The notes beneath the pieces were generated by a model. It was not told where the DNA came from. It saw only the letters and a list, made by a program, of their open reading frames with translations, and made no database searches. Shown one piece after another: positions 1 to 11,786 of a DNA stretch of 64,000 bases (its first letter is position 1; every line of letters begins with the position of its first letter). The stretch spans positions 99,164,284-99,228,283 of the forward strand of contig CM070562.1 in assembly GCA_036346405.1 (NCBI GenBank). Reading direction: 5' to 3'. A program made the translations under genes and the position numbers. Origin of the DNA: Phyllostachys edulis. Lineage: Eukaryota > Streptophyta > Magnoliopsida > Poales > Poaceae.

Positions 1-358
1 GTAACAATGCACCTTTGTTCTCTATTCACATGTGAGGTTCTATACTTGTCACACCATTTTTTCAATCATAGAAGTACAGAATATTAGAGTCTACCTTAGA
101 ATGGAATATAGTTGAGATAACACTTGAATCGATCATATGCTTCTCATCGTTGTCATGCAACGCTGCTGTCACCTTTTATATCTTTTGTTGACTTTTTTCA
201 TCTCTAGTGACATTCCGATTTTAAACTGAATTTCATACTGTTGAAATATTCCAGGCAGGAGAGCGAATCCTTTGTCGCCACCCATTCCTTGAATCCAAGA
301 GGGCATATGTTGTCCCCCAGCATGTTGAGGAGCTTCTACAATTCTATTGGCCTGAGAG

Positions 359-450
359 ATCTTGTATCTTTCTTATAACAGTAACTTTGGATCTTGTATC
401 TTTCTTACAACAATAACTTTGGATCTTGTATCTTTCTTACAACGACAACT
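359..450. repeat. 32-bp tandem repeat, about three copies
   Basis: Three consecutive copies of a 32-bp unit beginning ATCTTGTATCTTTCTTA are seen. The third is partial. Copies differ at a few positions. Confidence 0.85.
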
Positions 451-784
451 CTGTCAGTGGTCATGGCTAATTTGGAAAGTAATTGTTTCAAAGGAGGTAA
501 TCAGGATCAGTATTAGATTTTCTTTAAAAAAATATTAGGGGGTTGTTTTCTTGCATTACATTTTTAAATCACTGAATATCTGTAAACAAAGGGAGCGGCA
601 TGAAAGATTCACATGAACCAGTCCCACTGATACTTTTTAACACTTGATGATTAGCAAGAGCAACAACCTCTTCATGTTGCTTCTGGATTTTTGTGAAACA
701 AAGAAAGGAGGCTTTAGAGAAAAGAAACCCTAATCATTGGTATCCTGATTAGTGATGCTTTTAAGTATTTGGGAAAAGAGACAA

Positions 785-1060
785 TCGAGTGCAGTTAACT
801 GCCGGGAAAAAAAACTAACTGCTAGGGAAAACGGATAATCAAGGGCAGCTTAACTGTTGGGGAAAACGGACAATCAAGGGCAGGTTAACTGCTGGCAATA
901 CCTCTAACTGCCGGAAAATAGCTAACTGGCGGGGAAACTATAACTACCGAGGAAAAAACTTTTCTAGGGCAGTTAACTGCCGGCAATATACATATCTGTT
1001 GGGGAATGTTTTTCCCGGCAGCACCTTACCGGGCAGGCAATAAGCGCCGGGGAAAATAAT
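785..1060. repeat. Cluster of TTAACTGCCGG / CCCGGCAG motifs
   Basis: At least seven imperfect copies of a motif close to GGGCAGTTAACTGCCGG followed by GGAAAA lie within about 280 bp. The last ones are in inverted form (TTTTTCCCGGCAG). Dense short repeats of this type often mark the subterminal region of a DNA transposon, but no paired terminus or target duplication was found, so the family is not assigned. Confidence 0.6.
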
Positions 1061-1199
1061 TGTCGGCAGATAATTTGCTTTGCAAAGCAATTTTCTCCAG
1101 CAGTTTGATTGCCCTTAATACTATGCCATGGTATAGTGATATATCCATCTTCTAAGTGTTGTTGTCTAGGTACAGATTTTTGAACACATCCGCACAGAG

Positions 1200-2715
1200 T
1201 GTTGTGTGTCGATGATATGCCCTAGAGGTGATCATGGAGATGATTATATCATATCTATGTTTATGAGTTATAAAATATGTTTCTTGGATGAATTATCATT
1301 TATAAAGATTAACAAGTATGTGACTTGTTAGTAAAGCTCTTTAACAGTTGTATGATGTCATTCTAAAAGTATCCCTGGTCGGATGTCAATTGTTGGAACA
1401 TTATTGATTGATCGACCAGCATATGTATTGATTGATGACCATGTTTCATCGGTCATAGATATGGGAATATCAAATAAAAAATGTGAGCACATGTTAGAGA
1501 ACATGGTGTTGGATTGACCTACCTTGAGATACTATTTAGATTGTTATGATTTTATGTGTAATTAGTTGGTCTCAAGCAATGATGATATATAATCCTTAGA
1601 CCTGAGATCAATATGGTTTTTCACATGTGTAATAGTATACTTAGGGGTTACCAAATGCTACTCCATAATTGAGTAGTTATAAAGGTACCTTTCGGGTATA
1701 ATATGAAACATGCTGAAAGACATGACTGGTTGGATATGGGATTTACCACTCCTAACATAACATGAGATATATCTCTGGGCCCTTCAATGTGATCGGATAA
1801 AGAAAGTGCATGGTCGTACCACTGTTGGTCGAAGAGTCGACCACACAAAGTTATCCGTCACTATATTGAGAAAGTATTGAACAGTTCATGGATGACAGAT
1901 ATCTCACCTAAAGTTCAACCAGATATCGTGAGGCAAAATGAGAATACGCAAGCAGATCGTTCAGTCCAATCATATACGAACTGGTCGTATGGAGATACGG
2001 ATTGGTCGTGAGCTAGTCATACATGATCACTAACTGGTCGGCGAACTGGTCGTAAGGTGTCACGAACTGGTCATGACTAAACGTAAAAAGGTCATATGGA
2101 GATACGAGCTGGTCGTAAGTGATGAGGACATGATCGTGGATCACATTGCATAAGGTTCGTTCGACATAATATTAATGTGTATTCGGGAGTCGTTATGTCC
2201 TGCTAGGAACCGCTACCGACTTGTGGTCAGAAAGGAGTTTCTGAGTCACAACCGATTACACATGAACCTACAGGGTCACAAACTTAACAGGTTGAAACAA
2301 ATTAATTTGGATAGGATCTGTTATGAGCTCTTTATAAGGGGATGCATGGGGCTGTTAGGATGTAAGAGTTGCACCACCAAAACCCTAGTCGCCATCTCCC
2401 TGAAGACCCTATTGTGCGGTGATGCTGCTAGCACGGCGTCTGACGATGTAAATCTTGAGAGGCTGCTGCTTTGATCGAGACGATTCGCAACCTACGCAAG
2501 AAACGTGATAGGTTACTGGAGGAGATGATCGGTGCCGGGGACGTTGGACGATTGACTATGACCACTACATCGACGCGCTAGACGTTGGATTAGGCTGCTC
2601 CAACTCTTCTCCCGCTACATCGCGTGTCTAGTGGTAACGATCTATGATCTTTTACTTGCATGGCTTCCTGGTTTATATGGTAGAAATTTTGAATTATGTG
2701 CTAGTGTAGCCTACC
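1200..2715 (+). mobile_element. Copia-like LTR remnant
   Basis: The stretch resembles grass Angela/BARE-type Copia LTRs in several places: ATGCCCTAGAGG near its left side (about 1218), a GGGGTTACCAAATGCTACTCC-like block near 1645, a TATAAGGG promoter-like block near 2330, and a GTAACGATCTATGATCTT block near 2634. It also contains repeated words of the type ACTGGTCGTATGGAGATACG at about 1975-2120. No coding domains, primer site or second LTR is present. The assignment rests on remembered family resemblance and should be treated as provisional. The stretch stops where the hAT transposase reading frame begins. Confidence 0.4.
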
Positions 2716-2724
2716 CGTATCCCT

Positions 2725-4775
2725 TCATTGTGTTTGGGCATCAGTTTGTTCCCAGTCCTTTACAGTTAGAAGTATCTCCACCATCTTACTCGTGAGACGT
2801 GTTCTTCTCTCCTCCAATATTCTTCCAAAAATACTGAAAAGCAGACCCGGAGGAAACCATGGAGACAGGAACTGTTAACACATCACGTGCTAATATGGAT
2901 AGCACATGATATGTTATCTTGTGGTTATGCTACCATTGCAAAATTTCGAAGTCATATGCGTTAAAATCCACTAAATCACTGTCTAGATAGGTGGATAGTT
3001 TTCCACTCCTTGGATGGGAGATTGATCTTGTTTGAGGTGGCGATGTAGAATATGAATGCCTGGATCCGGAGGAGGAACCTCCACCCTAGATCTTCCCCCA
3101 CACATTTGTCTTGTCGACTATGGTGGGTGCTACTAGAGGTCGTTGCAAGCGAACTCCCTCAAACTTATGTTTGTACCTTTAAAAAAGCTCAAAAATTTAG
3201 CAGGAATATCTGCAAAATAGTTAGAGCAGTCTTGGTCTGTGGCATCACTAAGAAGTTCAAAAACATTAGCAAATCCATGAATTTTGGCTCTAGGATCTAA
3301 AATAAATGCAAATGCATATATGAATGGGATTTCTCTCTAATATTTCAAGTATTTTGATTTCATAGCAACAATAGTCTCTTATAAGACTATTTCATTTTTG
3401 TTTACCTTTAAGTGACTAGCAATCTGTAGAATACTATACACAATAATAGGAGATATTGGATAATACACAACGGATAAAGCAACAGTGCAGTCATAAAAAA
3501 GTTCCAAAAACTGAAGTATCTTCTCAGCAACAAACTAATGCTACTCAATCAATGGTACACTACCATTAGGGCTATGAAAATTCATTTGAATATAAACAGA
3601 AAAAAGTGCTCTTATATAGTATAAGGCTCTTAAGCATTAAGACAGTATAGTTCCATCTTACCGGCATGCTCAAACCAATTTTTCTTGGACGTACACCTAT
3701 TGACATGCAGAAGTTCTTATATGATGCAATTCATTGGTTAGAATGATTTAAGAAAGATATCGCATCACGAAAAGCTTTAATATACGGATCCAACCTATTC
3801 ACATTACAAGCGCATCGCTGATGTAACAAGAAGGAATCGACGTATGTACTCAACAATAGAGTGAGAATATCCATTGCCCTAGAGTTTGCGGCGGCGTTGT
3901 CTAAAGTTATTAAGAATATTTTGTTTATAAGATCAAAGTCTTCCACAACTTTGATAATACAGTCTACAATATTCTCACTCGTGTGTGCTACATCAATAAG
4001 TTTGATCCCTATAATTCTTTTTTTCCATTTCCCTGTTCTCATTCACATAATGAGCAACTACATTAAGGTAATCCTTACTAGCCCGACCACTCCATATGTC
4101 TGAGGTCAAAGACACCGAAAACATACATGTATTAAATAATTCTTTTAATTTATCATGGCGTTCAGTATAGTATTTAACTAGATCTCTAGTTGTTGTCGAT
4201 CTAGAAACGGTAGAAAATCTAGGATTACGCGCGGTCCTTACATAATTTTCAAAGGATTTTGATTCTCCAAAGTTTAAAGGTAAATCCTTTGAAGCAATTA
4301 AACAACAAACAGATTGACGAGCTACCTCAAGGCTGTAGTCCCAGCTACATACCATACTGTCAGGGTTGTACTGAAGCTACGTCTGCCTCATCGCTAATCC
4401 CTGCCTTGTTTTACATCTTACAGCATGTCTAATCAAGTGCCTCGTTTCACTTGTAGACTTTCTAGACAATTCATGTTTACAAATTTTACAAATGACATAT
4501 CTTACCAAAGATCCTTGTGCGTCTTTCTTGGTTATCCTATCAAACTCTTCCCAGACTCCCGATGTAGTCAAACTGGATCTCTTTGCACCGGTTGTTATGG
4601 ATGCATATGCTGCCGTAGAGCCTGATGATGGCATTCCTCCTGCTTGCTCTTGTGGTTGGCTTCCTCCTGCTTGATCTTGCAGTTGACTGGAGGCATCGGG
4701 ATTTTCAAATAATGCAAGGTCCTCCAATGAAATCTCATAATCACTAATAGCAAAATGGTCGTAGTTTTTCATCAC
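2725..4775 (-). pseudogene. hAT-family transposase pseudogene (BED finger to hATC)
   Basis: This is a decayed hAT transposase, which in intact form cuts and pastes hAT elements. Read on the minus strand, an acidic/Gln-rich N-terminus is followed by a BED-type zinc finger (about 4430-4580, ligands in CKICKH and a downstream H..HAVRC). Next come a block with SLTSDIWSG (about 4090), the RNase H-like core with LDNAAANSR (about 3880) and RCACNVNRLD, then VRPRKIGL and VRWN. The C-terminal dimerisation domain (hATC) includes LQW, H..ITYHVLSILARDVLTVPVSMVSS, and after a frameshift FGRILEERRTRL and KDWE, with the stop at 2725-2727. Breaks visible include frame changes near 4360 and 4000, stops after LNHSNQ (3731) and within the W-rich hATC motif (W to stop), and a frameshift near 2830. 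Total length fits a full transposase of roughly 680 residues. It is inactive as written. Confidence 0.85.
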
Positions 4776-5748
4776 GGAAACTACACATTGAAACTTACAC
4801 TATTAATACTTTCATCTTAGTATAACAAAATAAACACAATAAAAAATACACAAAGAAACATTGTTGTACCTCTTTTCCCGACTTGCTGGTGGATTTCGAA
4901 TTTCCAAAAAATTGGCACAATGTTTTTCGAATTTTGCCAAATTATCACACAAGGAATCTAAATTTGCACAACAGATTTTGTAGAAGAGATTGGGAAATGG
5001 ATGGTGCTAAATGAGGGAGGGTATGGTGGCTATTTATAAAAAAAAATTGGGGGATTTTTGAATTTTTCTAGTATTTTTAAACCTCCCAACAGCTAAAAAC
5101 GGTTCAAATATTTAAAATTTCGATCGTTTATCGTGCCTAATCGGACCAGACGGGTCGTGTCATGCCCGTCATGCCTAACGGCACTAATTGGGCCCAACGG
5201 CACTAGTTGGGCCCCGGCGTGTCGTGCTGGCTTGGCCCGACTGCCAATTGGACCCGAGCGACCTCCTCTTCCTCGGCTGAGTCGGCTCGGCTCCTCCTCC
5301 TCGTGCGGTTGCTCGGTCGCGCCCGGGCGTCCTCCTCCTCAGTGCAGGCCACGCCCGGTGGCCTCCACGCCGACTACCTCCTTTTCCTCACGCCGGCCTT
5401 TTCCTCACGTCGGTCTCCTCCTCCTCCTCCTCAGCATCAGCCTCACTCGACCGCCTCCTCTTCCTCAGCACCAGCCTCACCCTGCCACTACTGCATCGTC
5501 CGCACCCACCACCCGGCCTCCTCCTCGGTCTTTGTCGGGCGTGCGTGCTAGGCGAGCACGAACTCTGGGCTTGGGGTCTTGACTCAAGTACGATACAACT
5601 CATTGGGTTGTGCTGGCCTGACCCAAATATAGTGTGAGCTGTGTCGTGTCCGGACTAGACTAACAATAGTCACATGCTTCGAGCCGGCCCGACATTCACG
5701 ACGTTTGTTACTCGGAATTGGAGCCGGGCCGTGGAATTGCACCCCCAA
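4776..5748 (-). mobile_element. 5' region and terminus of the hAT element
   Basis: Upstream of the transposase start lies an AT-rich leader, then about 600 bp rich in GGCCCGAC, GGGCC and CGTGTCGTG words, ending (minus strand) in GGGGGTGCAATTCCACGG. GC-rich subterminal repeats and a terminus close to TAGGGGTGCAATT are typical of grass hAT elements. The outer end is placed at about 5748. The opposite terminus was not found, because the transposase stop abuts other repeat sequence. Confidence 0.55.
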
Positions 5749-8447
5749 GAGAATTGGAATTGCCCTGTGTTTTTAACAAAAATATGAGCCCAGCGTTTCG
5801 ATTGGCGAGGCCTATCTAACAATTAAATAGGCCCTCGGTCCTTCGGATCAAGGCCCAAAATAGACCAAATGCGTGCATGGCCCTTGCAAAACTGAAAACT
5901 AGGTCCGGATCATCCAAATACTGCGTTCTGTTGTTGATTGACTTATTACTGCCAAACGAAATCCTTCTAAAGAATGAGACTGTGCAAGGGAAACGAATCG
6001 AAGGCATACACAAAAATGCTCGCGAATTTGGTAGACTTTGATCTAAAAATGCTTGCGAATAATAATCAGGAACTGCGGATCATTTCCACCCAAAGAGAAC
6101 TTGCATAGCGAACTCGTTCACAGCCTGTTTGGAACGCACGGATCTCACGTGAATCTTTCGGAATTTTAAGGAAACAATTCAATTCGTGAAGTAACGCGGG
6201 GAAATTTAACACTCAGTTATCGTTGTTTCCCTGTACGTAACAATAGCCTTGCCTGCAGCAAGCTGCTGTTATTTTTTTCTATTAATCGGCAAAGGATCAA
6301 GCTACCTGTTCACCTGTTGTCATCCCTGGCCGGCCTAGCTACGTAAGCTAGGTCGGCGGCGACGGCGGGTAGCAATAAGGTTTACTGGCACCCTCCAAGG
6401 ACGCACACGCTGTAGCTGTGGCGGATCTAGAAATTTCGGAAAGAATGTTCGGAGTTAGTAAAATATTATTTAATAAAAAAAATGTTCACAATAGAAAAAA
6501 ATTTTAAAGTACAAATTGTTTCGTATTAGAAACAACATCACAAATAATTTGTAGTAATCACAAAATAATTAAAAAAATATTGAATTAGGAATTTATGATT
6601 TGTAATCAACGAATTCGGGAATGGGGATACACATGTTCTACTATCAACATGTGTGATCTACCTCATCGGTCTGGCGGCACGGCTACCGCCTCGTAGTCCT
6701 TTTCCAAATCTCAGGACTGTGTCTCCCACGTGGCTCGGCCAGGCTCTGCTCTGCGCTCGCCACAGCCTGCTTTTCTTGGCACTTGTTACCTTGCTCTTCC
6801 CGTGCCGTCACTGAGGTCAAGCCAGAGCCTCGGAGCCGCCCTTGCATGCTCGCCTCACGCAATGCTTGGTTGCTTAACAGATTCATGCGCCAGTGCTACT
6901 TGACGACCCAAGAGATATACGTTGGGTTAGAATCTATTGGACTGTTGGGTTGGTTGGTTGGACGTGACGAATTGCAAAGGAGGTGTTGGAGTGGTCTGAA
7001 ATCTAATTGGGATATAAATATAAAATATTTGTCCTAATTATCAATATATATCTAATACACCTAATACATACATAGTAATTTTTAAAAAAATTGGATGCTC
7101 ATGACTCATGTTGGATCCGCCCTGCGCACTCGCTGCGGTACACACGGGAGCAGCTCCCCTTGCACGACGCCGGGTCGACGGTCGCCCGGTGGGTCGTGGA
7201 CCCTTCTGCAGGCGAGTGACGGGCCGCCACCGCCTCCGTCGACGCGGCTGCAAGTCAGGTCTCGACGGAAAAAAATTGAGGATAGGAGATTCCGAAGCTG
7301 CGTATTTACGTGGTGCGTCACGGAGAATTTACTTACCTGAGGATAGCAATAGGGCAGCGAGCGCTACCAAGAACATCGCGCAGCTCGTCTTCATCGATCC
7401 CTTTGTAAACAAAGTACCCTGTGGAAATTAGAATGCTGATACTGACAGGTTCGATGCAGCGGCGGAGCTAGAAATTTTTTGAAGCCTAGACAAACCTAAT
7501 TACGTCCAATAAGCGTGAACAAGTCTGTATACACATCACACAAGCAATGTCAAGAGCCGCATTAGTTTCAGACTAAAAGCATGATCCAATTCATTAGTTT
7601 CAGACTAAAAGCATAATCCAATACACATGTGAACGTTCATAGATGAAAAACAAAGGAAGATGCTATAGCAAGTACCTCACTACGACACTACCAAAGCTTC
7701 AACGACTCGCCAACAAAAGTACAATTAGGCACCCAAAAGAGACTCCGGAAGATAAAATGTGGATTAGTGCGTCAAATAACATAAAAATATATTCAAAATG
7801 AACACTCGAAAGGAACAGCATGCGTTTTCTTAGAAAAAGTCATGTGCATTTGTAATATATGTGGAATCCATCTATCTGCATTCTGGTTGCTACTTGGTGC
7901 TTACATTACAGTAGTCTTGTTCCAAGACTAGGAAGAAATGAACAGAGCACAATCTTTATAGGAACAGAGTTACAGAGCTCCTCGGTTTCCATGGTATCTG
8001 CGGCGGCGGGGCTGCACTGCAACTCCATGGATGGTCGCCGCCGGGAGGTGGCTCCGTCCCTGGTTCGGCGTACAATTTGCAGCGGATTTATAGTCGGCTT
8101 GGTGTTGCTTATCTGAATTCCTTGGATCGGAACTAATGGAATCGAATTAATCGCTTAATTGTATGGAAGTTTGCTGGACGTGATAATCGAAATAAATGGA
8201 AGATATTAACGTACATGAATATCGAAGCATGCACGGCAACATCAAGATTGCATGCACCATAACATGGCATTTACTCAATCAATCAGTATGTGCATATGGA
8301 AATGGAAGCATGCGCGGCAAAGAATATGCAGAGCATGGAGGTGGGCTAGGCCTTGTTGGGCTGGGAGTTCTTCTCTGAGGCCCAGAACTGAGCACAACGG
8401 GTGATCCATTGCTGAGCAGCATCGTCGATTTGATTTGACACTTCCAT
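5749..8447. other. Intergenic stretch without a recognised gene
   Basis: Open frames here are short and show no recognisable motif. A GC-rich patch at about 7100-7250 gives overlapping frames on both strands, typical of composition rather than coding. Two separated copies of a GGCGGANCTAGAAATTT word occur at about 6420 and 7455 in the same orientation, a word common in grass repeats. Nothing else can be supported. Confidence 0.5.
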
Positions 8448-8456
8448 CCCGTTTCC

Positions 8457-8710
8457 TCCATTTTTTTAAAAAAAATAATACATTTTAAAAATAGAATTAC
8501 AGAAATAAATGCCTGTTTAATAAAATTACAAAAAATGTGCTTATGTCGCTATTTGAATTGACGACGGCCCCTGTCACCAATTGGATTGACCCTGTCACCT
8601 AATAAACAGTGTAAAATATCTTTGTAACCATTTGGAATAGCGACAGACATCAAATCACCATTTGAAATGATGACAAATTCCTATTGCCATTCTAAATAGG
8701 ACATGAGCTG
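8457..8710. repeat. Left terminal inverted repeat of the MULE
   Basis: The first 75 bp matches the reverse complement of 21303-21230 apart from small indels. The following AT-rich sequence contains degenerate copies of a GTCGCCATT(C/T)-type word also abundant at 21040-21160. It directly follows one copy of the 9-bp duplication. Confidence 0.75.
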
Positions 8711-9057
8711 ATTTTTTTCAGAAATAAATGAAATAAATTTATATTTATAATTTGAGAGAATGCAGCTTCAAAATTTACAGGATTTTACAGCTTATAGTGC
8801 TTATAGAAATTGAAGTTTATTAACTGCGTGGATAAACCCCTTATATGTTAATTGCACCCGAGTTGTTGTTACCGAGTGTAGTGTTCGCACAACCGATTAT
8901 TTTCGAAAAAGAGAACGAAATATTAGGTGGCGAACAACTATGGAATTTAATTCAAAAGATGGCATTTCAATTGCAAATTACATGGCATGGGGGGTTTGGT
9001 TACGTGCATTCTTTATCACGCTACTCTTATGATCGAAACAACAGCATGCATGAATCA

Positions 9058-9844
9058 TCAATCCGATCTACACATAGGATACATGCACGCCTTTTGAATC
9101 GAAAAAACTGGTGGATCGAAAAGAAGTCGGTCTTGAGGGTCCATCTGTGCCTTGCCCTTGTCTGCTGTAGACCTACAGGTGCGGGTCATGCCGAAGGTAG
9201 CCCTGTACTGGGATTCCATTAGCTCCTCGGGTGTAACCACCTGCTTAGCAGGAGCATCGGGAGCTCGGCAGTCCCTGATGGGACCATGGGTGCCTTTCCC
9301 ATATCCGCCGCATGCTCGATCTGGTCGTCCTCATCGTGCTGTTCAGGGGTCTTCCACCACCACCCTGGATTCTTGGGCTCCATCGGTGCATTGTCTTCCC
9401 CACTCTCGGGTACGTAAGGTTTCCAGCGATGGAAGATCTCAAGTGGCAGTGCGTAGTTGAGCATATACTTCTGCTCGGTGAATGCCCTATTGTACTTGTT
9501 CAGACCATCGATCCATTGAAAGAAAAAGCAACGCTCCTCCGTCTGCCATTATGCACAGATGAAGTTAGCGATATGCGAAATGCAATGTACAATGTGAAAA
9601 AACGATGTGTGTATGAGATTCTCTTATGCGGATATCGAATCACGTGTAGTACACTCGGGCGCCAGTCGCAGGGTGTGTGGACTGAATGATATGCGGGGTT
9701 ACTACAGTCGCACTACAAGCGTGAAAACTCCAGTGGTACATGCACATCCTTCGTCGTACGATCTGGGTAGTTTCCCGCCTTCTCAGGAAGCCACTTCCGT
9801 TTTCGCATCATCTCCTCATATCCTGACTTCTCCAAGCCCGACAT
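9058..9844 (-). pseudogene. GRF-type zinc-finger gene, broken
   Basis: The minus-strand frame starts at 9844 with MSGLEKSGYEEMMRKRKWLP. It runs into the first half of a GRF zinc finger (CDC.NPA, then after a frameshift QSTHPATGARVYYT). The residue after YYT, expected to be the third zinc-binding Cys, is a TGA stop. A spacer with splice-like borders follows. The second half then continues as ERCFFFQWIDG, NRAFTEQKYMLNYALPLEIF and a Pro/Gly-rich tail, with another one-base frame change near 9232 before VVTPEELMESQYRATFG and a stop at 9058. GRF fingers are small zinc modules found in nucleic-acid-acting proteins (topoisomerase 3, NEIL3, APEX2). In grasses they also occur in transposon-borne genes. 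Here the gene lies inside the MULE and cannot give a full product. Confidence 0.65.
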
Positions 9845-9989
9845 ACTGATCTCCCCTAGCTCTCTTCTCCCTCCTTTCCCTCTGTTGTGCGAAACTTGTT
9901 AGAGTAGAGTGTTGGCTGTGGTGGTGGAGTGTACCTCGCTTTTATAAGCAGCTGCTAGGGTGTATAGTGTCGAGGGGGTAAATTATGGC

Positions 9990-10435
9990 GAATTGCGGGG
10001 TGTGGTCATTTCGGTCTGAAAAGGTGGTGGCTCAGGGTGTGGTCATTTTGATATGAAAAGGTGGTGTGGTAGCGTGTGTTCATTTCTTTCTGAAAAGGGG
10101 GGATGACTAGTGAGTGATGTCTACTCACTGGAAAAAGCTGGTCCCAGTTGTCCTTTCAATCTGAAAAGGTGGCATGGCAGGTTGTGGTCATTTCGGTCTG
10201 AAAAGGTGGCGTGTAGCGTGTGGTCATTTCTTTATGAAAAGGTGAGATGGCTAGTGAGTGATGTCTACTCTCTTGGAAAAGCTGGTCCCGATTGTCCTAT
10301 CGGCATGAAAACGTGGTATGGAATGGTGTGGCCAATTCAGCCTGAAAAGGTGGCGTGGTAGCATGTGGCCATTTCTTTCTGAAAAGGTGGGATAGCAGAG
10401 TGTGGTCATTTCGGCTTAAAATATTGCTAAAGGGT
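9990..10435. repeat. Imperfect tandem repeats, about 37-bp unit
   Basis: A unit containing TGTGGTCATTTC followed by TGAAAAGGTGG is repeated about ten times with variation. A longer order is superimposed: the block with GACTAGTGAGTGATGTCTACTC, or a close form, appears twice about 150 bp apart. The array lies between the two GRF genes. Confidence 0.8.
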
Positions 10436-10846
10436 AGAACGAATGTAGAGTATAATGTTATGCTATTTTAATGTGAATTGAACCTTGCTTGAGAGCTTAA
10501 TTTCATTTTGGTATTGCAATGTTCTGGTATTCTTGTAGTTGGACTTATGATTTTGCCATATTGTGGTACTGTAATGCAATTATGCATTGTTATGTTACGT
10601 TCATACAAATTCAGTAGCTAAAACTTAAAAAGCTCTTGCAATTCATAGAATGGAGGCACAACCTAAGCATACAACATCCTGCATACATGAATTCGCTTCT
10701 GTAGACAATGAAAACTACTTCAAACATATTGCATAAACTACCACAATGATACACACACATAACCTTCTCCAACCACTTCAGATGGTCTAGAATCCTATCA
10801 AGGCTCTTGTCTGCGGGTTGTATGTTCATCATTGGAGTAGATGGAG

Positions 10847-11144
10847 CTACTGGTGGATGTGTTCAACTGGCATTTCCATCATGGCACCAATAGAGTCCAC
10901 CCACTGGAAGTACTTGCATCCGCTGGCCTAAAATCCACACCGAATAGTTAAAAAAGTTGTGAAACATAGCAAAAATCAGAATACCAACATTCTCATAAAC
11001 CAAACTCACCAAGAAATATTGACACTTGTAGAACACACGTCCCCTATTCTCTTCAGTGTTGGAGTTGAGGACGTTTGCTTGGACCCCGCACTTTGGGCAA
11101 TTGAAGCGCCTTGCATCCACTAGCGCCACAGCTCTTCGGTTCAT
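10847..11144 (-). CDS. Small GRF zinc-finger protein (two exons)
   Basis: Predicted coding sequence is exons 11144-11010 and 10927-10847, giving 71 residues. The intron (11009-10928, 82 bp) has GTGAGT..TTTTAG borders and joins the two halves of the finger in frame. The zinc ligands are Cys16 and Cys19 (NCPKCG), Cys41 (GRVFYKC) and Cys49 (GCKYFQWVD). The spacing and the NTEENRGR and FQWVD signatures match GRF-type zinc fingers, which bind single-stranded nucleic acid or act as accessory modules. ATG at 11144 was chosen because it is the first in frame. No other domain is present, so this is a finger-only protein. It lies inside the Mutator-like element between a tandem repeat and the PMD gene. 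Whether it is expressed is unknown. No break is visible. Confidence 0.65.
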
Positions 11145-11786
11145 CGAACTCGACAACTAAGACATGGCACTGAGGAGAAGAGAAGAGAAGGAGAGGACTA
11201 GGTCAACTACAAGTAGATGAGAACAGAACGAGAGGAGTGGGTCAACTGCAAGTAGATGAGAATATAAGGAGATGGAGGAAGGGCTTTTATAGAGCTGGCG
11301 GTAGAAATGGCGCTAACGTTTCTTCACTCCAATAGGTGTGAGTACCCGTCGACATCGATTTGTCATTTCAGTGCTAAAGGCTACAACGAGGGTGGGGTGT
11401 ACACGTTTGTTTGGCCCACATGATGTGTGGGGTGTTGTGATGCTGACTCTTGCACAAGCTCAGTGGCACGCACAACAACAACAATTAAGATCGTAAACCA
11501 GACACAAGCCTAATGTTAGTCGTACATAAATTAATATTTACATAACAAGACTGATACATTTAGTCGCGAGCCCTCATCGGGAGTACCCCACGGGTAGCTC
11601 CTCATCCCGCCATGCTGACACCCTGTCAAACAGTCAGCAAAGTAGCATTTAAACGTAATGCAAGTGCTAAAACAATACAAGATGATGGAGAAGTAACCGA
11701 CCTGGCCATTGCATCAGAATGGATGTCTCCTCGTGCTCTTGCCTCGTCCACACATGGAACTGAAGTCCTATTTGAACAACTTGGCG

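Larger units (their letters stand above)
1..1199. other. Non-coding stretch with short repeats
   Basis: No convincing coding exon is seen. The stretch contains a small tandem repeat at 359-450 and a cluster of imperfect copies of a motif like GGGCAGTTAACTGCCGG at about 785-1060, described separately. A perfect 16-nt palindrome (TTGCTTTGCAAAGCAA) lies at 1075-1090. It is probably transposon-derived, but no element ends could be fixed. Confidence 0.5.

Noticed and set aside
359..450. CRISPR-like array
   Set aside because: Units are contiguous without spacers, and the DNA is plant nuclear. It is a simple tandem repeat.
5133..5603. Pro/Ser-rich frames of 114-149 residues
   Set aside because: They coincide with the GC-rich subterminal repeats of the hAT element.
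6417..7480. Element bounded by the two GGCGGANCTAGAAATTT words
   Set aside because: The words are in the same orientation and lack matching flanks, so they look like independent repeat remnants.
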